Source: Candidatus Rokuibacteriota bacterium (lineage in GTDB: Bacteria; JAUVQV01). Taken from it: a stretch of 9,885 nucleotides of DNA. The notes under the pieces were generated by a model that had not been told where the DNA came from, ran no database searches, and saw nothing but the letters and a program-made list of their open reading frames with translations. The stretch spans positions 1 to 9,885 of the forward strand of contig JAUVQV010000013.1 in assembly GCA_030597995.1 (NCBI GenBank). Direction: 5' to 3'. This document shows, in pieces, positions 4,979-9,885 of the stretch (its first letter is position 1; the number at the start of each line of letters is the position of its first letter). The position numbers and the translations under genes were made by a program.

Positions 4979-6759
4979 ACTTCAACGAAGCTCTTCAGCC
5001 GCTTACTTCTGCTGGGGTGTCGCAGTTTTCGCAAGGCCTTCGCCTCGATCTGCCGTATGCGCTCCCGGGTAACTTCAAAGTGCTGTCCGACCTCCTCCAG
5101 AGTGTGGTCGGAGGGTACTCCAATACCGAAGCGCATCCGGAGAACCTTCTCCTCTCGCGGGGTGAGGGTCATCATAACCGAGTCGGTCATCTCCTTGAGG
5201 TTCAATGCGGACACCGCCTCTGAGGGCGAGGGGCTGTTCTTGTCCTCGATGAAGTCTCCCAGGTGGCTGTCCTCTTCTTCTCCGATGGGGGTCTCAAGGG
5301 AGATCGGTTCTTTCGCAATCTTTAGGACTTTGCGCACTTTCTCGATCGGCATGTCCATCTTCTGTGCGATTTCCTCCGGGGTCGGCTCGCGTCCGACTTC
5401 CTGGACGAGCTGGCGTGAGGTACGTATCAATTTGTTGATGGTCTCGATCATGTGGACCGGGATGCGGATGGTCCTGGCCTGATCCGCAATCGCCCGGGTG
5501 ACCGCCTGTCGTATCCACCAAGTGGCATAGGTCGAAAACTTATATCCCCGGCGGTACTCGAATTTATCGACCGCTTTCATCAGGCCGATATTCCCTTCCT
5601 GGATGAGGTCCAGGAAGTGCAGCCCCCGGTTAGTGTACTTCTTGGCGATTGAGACCACCAGGCGGAGGTTGGCTTCCACCAGCTCGCTTTTCGCTATGCC
5701 GGCCCTTCGCTCCCCCCGTTTCATGATTCCCACCTGCTCTTTGATTTCGCTACTGGACAGTCCCACCTTTTGCTCAACCAGTTTGACCTTCCGCCGGGCG
5801 TCGCGGTAGGTCCGCTCGGCTTTCAGGACAGCCTCCCGGGAAATGCTTCTCTTCCCCCCTGCTGAGAGCTTGCTACGGTTGCTTGCTTTCGCTCGCCGGA
5901 CCAGCTTTTTGAACTCCGGGATATCAAGCCTCAGCCTCCGGTAACTCTGAGCAGCCTCCACCTCGGCGCTGCGGAGATGGGTTGCCGCCTCTTTCAGCAT
6001 GTGGCCGAACTTCTCTACCTGCGTGGGGTGGAATTTCAAGTCCTGGACAGCCTGGCAAAGTTGCTCCCGGGCAGTCTGAAGGCTCCCGACAGCTTTTTTC
6101 CTCTCCTCCCCCTTGACAACGCGGCCCCGGATCTTCTGGGCCAGGGCGGCTGTCCGCCGGTTGAGACGTTCAACTGCCCTCAAGCGCTGGATGGCCTTGT
6201 CTCTTTGTGATTCCTCTATCTCTTCAGGGATCTCATCGTCATCGCTGCCCAGAACCATTATGTCCCGCATCCGGACCTCGTCCCTGTCCAGTTGCCCTCG
6301 CCATTTCACCACTTCCTCACAGACGAAGGGCATCCTCGAGATCACTTCCATGACCGCTTGCCGCCCCTTCTCGATACGTTTGGCGATTTCCACCTCCCCC
6401 TCCCGGGTGAGGAGAGGAACCGTCCCCATCTCGCGCAGATACATCCGCACCGGGTCATCGGTCTTGCCGATCGCCCCAGGGGTGAGATCCAGCTCCGCCC
6501 CTTCCTCAGCCGGCCCCTCACCGAGGGTCTTCTCTCCCTGGAGACGCACCTGGCGGAAACGTGCCTCCTCCGAGGAGTCGATCAGCTCTATGTCTTCCTC
6601 CCCGAACATCATCACGATATTGTCAATCTGGTCGCCCGCAATAACATCCTGCGGAAGGTGGTCGTTCACCTCATCGTAGGTGAGAAACCCTTTCTCCTTT
6701 CCGAGGTGTATGAGTTGCTTGACCTGATCGTAACTCTCCTTTTTACGCAGTTCCTGCAT
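4972..6759 (-). CDS. rpoD: RNA polymerase primary sigma factor RpoD (sigma-70)
   Basis: This vegetative sigma factor directs RNA polymerase to -10/-35 promoters. The 595-residue protein is complete. Region 1.1 spans about 8-75. Region 1.2 starts at [21 protein letters not shown] (102 onward). A charged non-conserved region lies at about 135-355. Region 2 is at 361-436, including [20 protein letters not shown], the core-binding [10 protein letters not shown], and the -10 recognition and melting segment [17 protein letters not shown]. Region 3 is at about 437-515. Region 4 has [15 protein letters not shown] and the -35 helix-turn-helix [19 protein letters not shown] (554-572). The intact region 1.1 and non-conserved region identify the primary rather than an alternative sigma. 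ATG 6759 has a strong ribosome site, AGGAGG, with a 7-nt spacer. It follows dnaG by 25 bp and is probably co-transcribed with it. Confidence 0.98.
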   Translation of the reverse strand: MQELRKKESYDQVKQLIHLGKEKGFLTYDEVNDHLPQDVIAGDQIDNIVMMFGEEDIELIDSSEEARFRQVRLQGEKTLGEGPAEEGAELDLTPGAIGKTDDPVRMYLREMGTVPLLTREGEVEIAKRIEKGRQAVMEVISRMPFVCEEVVKWRGQLDRDEVRMRDIMVLGSDDDEIPEEIEESQRDKAIQRLRAVERLNRRTAALAQKIRGRVVKGEERKKAVGSLQTAREQLCQAVQDLKFHPTQVEKFGHMLKEAATHLRSAEVEAAQSYRRLRLDIPEFKKLVRRAKASNRSKLSAGGKRSISREAVLKAERTYRDARRKVKLVEQKVGLSSSEIKEQVGIMKRGERRAGIAKSELVEANLRLVVSIAKKYTNRGLHFLDLIQEGNIGLMKAVDKFEYRRGYKFSTYATWWIRQAVTRAIADQARTIRIPVHMIETINKLIRTSRQLVQEVGREPTPEEIAQKMDMPIEKVRKVLKIAKEPISLETPIGEEEDSHLGDFIEDKNSPSPSEAVSALNLKEMTDSVMMTLTPREEKVLRMRFGIGVPSDHTLEEVGQHFEVTRERIRQIEAKALRKLRHPSRSKRLKSFVEVQ

Positions 6760-6784
6760 TCCGCTCCCTCCTAACCATTTATTA

Positions 6785-8560
6785 TCAGTGCTGAATTTGT
6801 GAATATAAATCGTGTTTGATCGCCAAGAGTTTATTTACCGTCTCCTTCTCCCCGGCCTTTTCAGCCCGGCAGATCTTCTCCTGGAGGAGCCGGCTTTCTC
6901 TCTCGACCCGGCGGCGGGTGAGGCGCGACAGGCAGTCCCTCGCCACCCGGCGGAACTCCTCCTCCGTCAAGAGCGGTCCGGAGGCGATCAACCAGGAAGC
7001 CACCAGCCTGTTCATGCTCTCATCATCGAACTGCAGTCGCTCGCCGAAATCCTCCTTCACCCCCCGGTCAAGGAAGGCAAAGATTGAACCTGCCACTTTC
7101 CGGCAAAGATCACTTTCGAAATCCTCCAGCGGAAGCTGCGCTCTTACCTCTGCCGCCACCGGACCACAGGCGAGCATCGTTTTGACCAATTCCACCTCCG
7201 CAGCTCTTCCAGGCTCCGCGGGGACCGGAAACGGGGCCGAGGAGGTCCGCCCACCGCGATTCCTAGACGCCGCAGCCTGTACCTCGGACCAGAGGACTTC
7301 CTCCTTGACCGCCAGACGATGCGCGGCCATTCCGACGTATTCCGCCTGCTCCACCCTTCCCCGCACCTTGGCCAGGACCGGCACGACCTCTCGGACGGCG
7401 GCCACTTTTCCCTCAACCTGCCCAATCCGGTGGTCTTTAATGATGCGTTGGATAAAAAAGTCCATAAGGTTCTCCGCCGCTTCTACCTGCCTTCGGAAGT
7501 CCTCTCCTCCCCGCTCTCTGATGAAGGAGTCGGGATCCTTTCCCTCCGGGAGGAGGACCACCCGGGCGAACATCCCGTGCTCCACGAAAAGCTCCAGGCT
7601 CCGTTTGGCAGCGCGAATACCGGCGTTATCACCGTCAAAGACCAGTGTCCAGCGGTCGCTGTACCTTCGCATCAACCCGATATGGCCCTCGGTGAGAGCC
7701 GTCCCGGAGGTGGCGACCACATTTTTACAACCGGCGTTAAAAACCATCAGGAAGTCAAAGTATCCCTCCACCACTATCCCAAAACCCTCCCGGTGGATGT
7801 GTTCCCTGGAGTGGGACAGGCCGTAGAGTACCCGCCCTTTGTGATAGAGGGTGGTCTCTGGGGAATTGAGGTACTTCGGCTCCCCCTCGCCCATGACTCG
7901 GCCGCCGAAACCGACCACTCGCCCCTGGGCGTCGGAAATAGGGAAAACCAGCCGGTTCCGGAAACGGTCGATATGGCCCGATCCCGATTTCGGCACCAGC
8001 AGGCCGGCTTGTAGCAGCTCCGGAACAGTAAAACCCTGTGACGAGAGGGCACGCGCAAGCTTATCCCAACCCGGCGCAGCATAACCCATTGAAAAACCGT
8101 CAATTATTTCTCTCGATATCCCTCTGGAGAGAAGGTAGGCCCTCGCTTTCACCCCGGGCGCTCCCACCAGGTTGTTTCGATAGTGCTCCGCGGCGGCGGT
8201 GTTGGCCTCCCGCAGCCGCTCCACTTCCCCTTTGTGCTCTTTCGAGGAGCGGGCAGACCCTCCCGGTATCGGTATCCCCCGGCGCTGGGCCAGAAACCGG
8301 ACCGCCTCCGGAAAGCTGATATTCTCTTTTTTCATAATAAAACCAAAAACATTGCCTCCCTCACCGCAGCCGAAGCAGTGGGCTATCTGTCGCTCCGGGT
8401 TCACGATGAAAGAGGGTGTCTTCTCGGTGTGAAACGGGCACAATCCTTTGAAGCTCCGCCCACTCTTTTTCAGAGGGACGTACTCGGAAACGACCTCGTA
8501 AATAGAATTCGCGCTCCTGATTTCGTCAAGAAGCTGATCGGAAAAAAAACCAGACAACAC
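6785..8560 (-). CDS. dnaG: DNA primase DnaG
   Basis: DnaG makes RNA primers for chromosome replication and acts with the DnaB helicase. The 591-residue protein has all three parts. The N-terminal CHC2 zinc domain has ligands Cys41, His44, Cys62 and Cys65 ([11 protein letters not shown] and HCFGCG). The RNA polymerase domain has [21 protein letters not shown] (200-220) and PKYLNSPET (228-236). The TOPRIM site has Glu265 in VVEGYFD and Asp309/Asp311 in VFDGDNAG. The C-terminal portion (about 450-591) is the less conserved helicase-interaction domain. Length is normal. The start is GTG 8560 or the next codon, TTG 8557. AGGGGG lies only about 2 nt before GTG but 5 nt before TTG, so the exact start is open. 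Codons 4-6 contain a run of eight T. It is followed by rpoD; rpsU, often first in this operon, is not directly upstream. Confidence 0.98.
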   Translation of the reverse strand: MLSGFFSDQLLDEIRSANSIYEVVSEYVPLKKSGRSFKGLCPFHTEKTPSFIVNPERQIAHCFGCGEGGNVFGFIMKKENISFPEAVRFLAQRRGIPIPGGSARSSKEHKGEVERLREANTAAAEHYRNNLVGAPGVKARAYLLSRGISREIIDGFSMGYAAPGWDKLARALSSQGFTVPELLQAGLLVPKSGSGHIDRFRNRLVFPISDAQGRVVGFGGRVMGEGEPKYLNSPETTLYHKGRVLYGLSHSREHIHREGFGIVVEGYFDFLMVFNAGCKNVVATSGTALTEGHIGLMRRYSDRWTLVFDGDNAGIRAAKRSLELFVEHGMFARVVLLPEGKDPDSFIRERGGEDFRRQVEAAENLMDFFIQRIIKDHRIGQVEGKVAAVREVVPVLAKVRGRVEQAEYVGMAAHRLAVKEEVLWSEVQAAASRNRGGRTSSAPFPVPAEPGRAAEVELVKTMLACGPVAAEVRAQLPLEDFESDLCRKVAGSIFAFLDRGVKEDFGERLQFDDESMNRLVASWLIASGPLLTEEEFRRVARDCLSRLTRRRVERESRLLQEKICRAEKAGEKETVNKLLAIKHDLYSQIQH

Positions 8561-8584
8561 TTCCCCCTGTTGATATCAGATCTA

Positions 8585-8612
8585 AATATATGTCTTGGCA
8601 AAAAAAAAGCAA
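8585..8612 (-). promoter_or_regulatory. Candidate promoter for dnaG-rpoD
   Basis: On the minus strand, TTGCTT (8612-8607) and TATATT (8590-8585) are 16 bp apart. The -10 matches five of six consensus bases and the -35 four of six. Seven T of a T9 run fill the start of the spacer, giving likely intrinsic curvature. Initiation near 8578 would give a leader of about 18 nt. No better match was found in the gap. Confidence 0.45.
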
Positions 8613-8796
8613 CACTTGAGATCACTTTTTTTCGGCCGTGACCGGGGGTCGGCCGCCGATCTCTCCCCACCTCATTGTCCCCGGATATCCGAACCGGGGG
8701 CAAGGCGCCGCCGATGCCGCACTTCTGCCCCCGTGACGGCTGCCTCCGAGGGAGCGATCCTACACCTAACTATTTGTATTTATAGATATTTATGCG

Positions 8797-8815
8797 TCTC
8801 CGGGGACGCCGGAGA
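8797..8815 (-). terminator. Hairpin after the antiporter stop, without U tract
   Basis: TCTCCGG (8797-8803) and CCGGAGA (8809-8815) form a perfect 7-bp stem with a 5-nt loop, starting 3 nt past the stop codon (8821-8819). On the minus strand it is followed by CGCATAAATATC rather than a U run. It may therefore protect the mRNA 3' end or be an atypical terminator rather than a classical intrinsic one. Confidence 0.45.
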
Positions 8816-8818
8816 GGC

Positions 8819-9885
8819 TCAGCGACCGGAGCGCACCTCACCCCAGCGGGAAAGCGCGTTCCTGGTCATAACCGGCCCGACCACTTCGAAGATCACCGTC
8901 GACGCGATGGCGATGGGGAGAATCGTCTTGCCGAGTTCTGGATGTCTCTGGGTGACGATGAGCGCCATCCCCATAGCCACACCAGCCTGGGGCATCAGGG
9001 CCAGTCCCATCCAGCGGTGCAACACCGGATCGGCATGACTCAGGACCCCCCCCGCCCAGGCGCCGGCGAAGCGGCCCAGGATCCGAAGAATGACATACCC
9101 GGATCCCAGCACACCGACCTGAACGAGCGCTTCCGTGTGGAGCGCAGCGCCGGCCAGAAGAAAAAACAGGATCATAAAAGGCCACTCGATACCCTCGATG
9201 GCGTGGAAAGGGCGCGTGTGGTGTCGCGCCAGATTGGCGACCACGCTTCCGAGAACCACGGAAGCCAGGAGGAAGGAAACTCCGAGCCAGATGGCTATTC
9301 CGCCACAGAGCAGGACCACTCCCAGGGCCTCAACCAGGGTAGGTTCCCCGGGGCGGATGCGTCCCGTTAAAAAGGCCATCGGGATCCCCAGACCGACCCC
9401 GACCACAAAGGCCCCTCCCAACTCCCAGGCGCCACTCAGGAGTGGCTCGATGGTAGTGCCCCGTCCACTCAGGGCCTCGGTTACGGCGAGCAGGACGCTG
9501 AAGGCGATCAGGCCCCAGGCGTCGTCGACGGCGACGATACCCAGCAGGGTACGGGTGCGGGGTCCGTCCGCGCCGGCCTCGTTGACGACATCGATCGTCG
9601 CCGCCGGAGCGGTGGCGGTGGCGATTCCGGCGAGCAGAAGGGCCACCTCAATCCGCGCCCCGAGCAGAAGCAGACCGGCCAGCACCAGGCCGGCGGTGGC
9701 GATTACTTCGGCGACCGATATCCACAAGACCTCTCTTCCAATCTCGCGAAGGGACGCGAGCGTAAGTTTTTCACCGAGCAGGAATCCCACCATGACCAGG
9801 GCCACAGTGGCAACGACGGAAAACATTTCGCCTCCGGCGTGAGGAAGAAAACCGAATCCCCCAGGACCGATCAGGTAGCCGAATA
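8819..9885 (-). CDS. Cation:proton antiporter, CPA2-type (Na_H_Exchanger), partial
   Basis: An inner-membrane exchanger of monovalent cations for protons. The reading frame stays open through the right edge, so the true start lies outside. The internal ATG at 9826 is not the start, because the 19 codons before it read FGYLIGPGGFGFLPHAGGE. This is the conserved GYL..GP.G.G motif at the end of the first membrane segments of CPA2 proteins. The visible 354 residues are very hydrophobic with about ten further membrane segments. The sequence VAVDDAWGLIAF carries an Asp-Asp pair (101-102 counted from the internal ATG), as in electrogenic Na+/H+ exchangers such as NapA, rather than the Gln-Asp of KefC. 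MPQAGVAMGMAL near the C-terminus matches the conserved PQAG motif. No RCK/TrkA regulatory domain follows; the protein ends soon after the membrane part. The actual ion cannot be told from sequence. Confidence 0.92.
   Translation of the reverse strand, partial: FGYLIGPGGFGFLPHAGGEMFSVVATVALVMVGFLLGEKLTLASLREIGREVLWISVAEVIATAGLVLAGLLLLGARIEVALLLAGIATATAPAATIDVVNEAGADGPRTRTLLGIVAVDDAWGLIAFSVLLAVTEALSGRGTTIEPLLSGAWELGGAFVVGVGLGIPMAFLTGRIRPGEPTLVEALGVVLLCGGIAIWLGVSFLLASVVLGSVVANLARHHTRPFHAIEGIEWPFMILFFLLAGAALHTEALVQVGVLGSGYVILRILGRFAGAWAGGVLSHADPVLHRWMGLALMPQAGVAMGMALIVTQRHPELGKTILPIAIASTVIFEVVGPVMTRNALSRWGEVRSGR

Larger units (their letters stand above)
8561..8818. other. 258-bp structured intergenic region between the antiporter gene and dnaG
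   Basis: No convincing gene is present on either strand. It holds, from dnaG outward: the candidate dnaG promoter with A9 (8600-8608) and T7 (8626-8632) runs; a bulged hairpin from CGGCC/GGCCG and GACC/GGTC (about 8633-8655); CCCCGG (8679-8684) pairing with CCGGGG (8694-8699); CGGGGGCA (8695-8702) pairing with TGCCCCCG (8726-8733), which shares bases with the previous stem so the two exclude each other; a very AT-rich block (8766-8794); and a 7-bp hairpin beside the antiporter stop. No riboswitch or known RNA family was recognised. Confidence 0.6.

Noticed and set aside
6816..7826. 336-codon plus-strand open frame opposite dnaG
   Set aside because: It mirrors the dnaG frame, is dominated by Ser/Arg/Thr, and has no plausible ribosome site or domain.
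8470..8703. 77-codon minus-strand frame overlapping the dnaG start
   Set aside because: Out of frame with dnaG, no ribosome site, crosses the promoter region and homopolymer runs.
1..9885. Mobile element, CRISPR array, prophage or defence/toxin system
   Set aside because: No transposase, integrase, terminal inverted repeats, spaced repeat arrays, or recognisable defence or toxin genes; the window is mainly core housekeeping genes.

Overview
The window is an ordinary, gene-dense bacterial chromosome segment. It is clearly GC-rich by eye, and GTG starts are frequent. Nearly everything lies on the minus strand. The combination dnaG-rpoD, a tRNA with a CAU anticodon, Nif3, a C4 zinc-ribbon coiled-coil protein and a compact RNase HI followed by rnpB, together with a bacterial type-A RNase P RNA, suggests a Gram-negative bacterium related to Desulfobacterota (Deltaproteobacteria) or a neighbouring candidate phylum. 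The small exported, lipoprotein-like protein fits a diderm cell. The taxonomic placement is inference from gene order and protein style, not from a search.

Layout. Positions 36-751 (plus strand) carry tRNA-Ala(GGC) and then an unrecognised exported protein. Its 3' end converges on, and overlaps by 32 bp, the minus-strand dihydrouridine synthase gene (720-1778). Reading leftwards on the minus strand from the right edge, the order is: a cation/proton antiporter cut by the window edge (8819-9885); a 258-bp non-coding gap with hairpins and a candidate promoter; dnaG (6785-8560) and rpoD (4972-6759), 25 bp apart; a tRNA with anticodon CAU, probably tRNA-Ile2 (4842-4917), with its own consensus promoter and a downstream intrinsic terminator; the translationally packed trio nif3 / zinc-ribbon / RNase HI (4679-2254); rnpB (about 2240-1813), whose promoter starts inside the RNase HI gene; and dusB.

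How the genes fit together. DnaG and RpoD form the core of the classical macromolecular-synthesis operon, here without rpsU directly upstream. Four features concern tRNA supply and maturation: two tRNAs, RNase P RNA and a tRNA dihydrouridine synthase. Nif3, the zinc-ribbon protein and RNase HI form a gene trio that is also adjacent in Mycobacterium tuberculosis (Rv2230c-Rv2229c-Rv2228c, from memory). Conservation across such distance points to a shared but unexplained role.

I found no mobile element, CRISPR array, toxin-antitoxin pair, defence island or biosynthetic cluster. The points worth a second look are small ones: a 15-bp tandem duplication lying between two convergent stop codons, the rnpB promoter embedded in the RNase HI gene, an RNase P P1 helix that may double as terminator, an N-terminal extension on RNase HI, and a structured tRNA trailer and dnaG upstream region.
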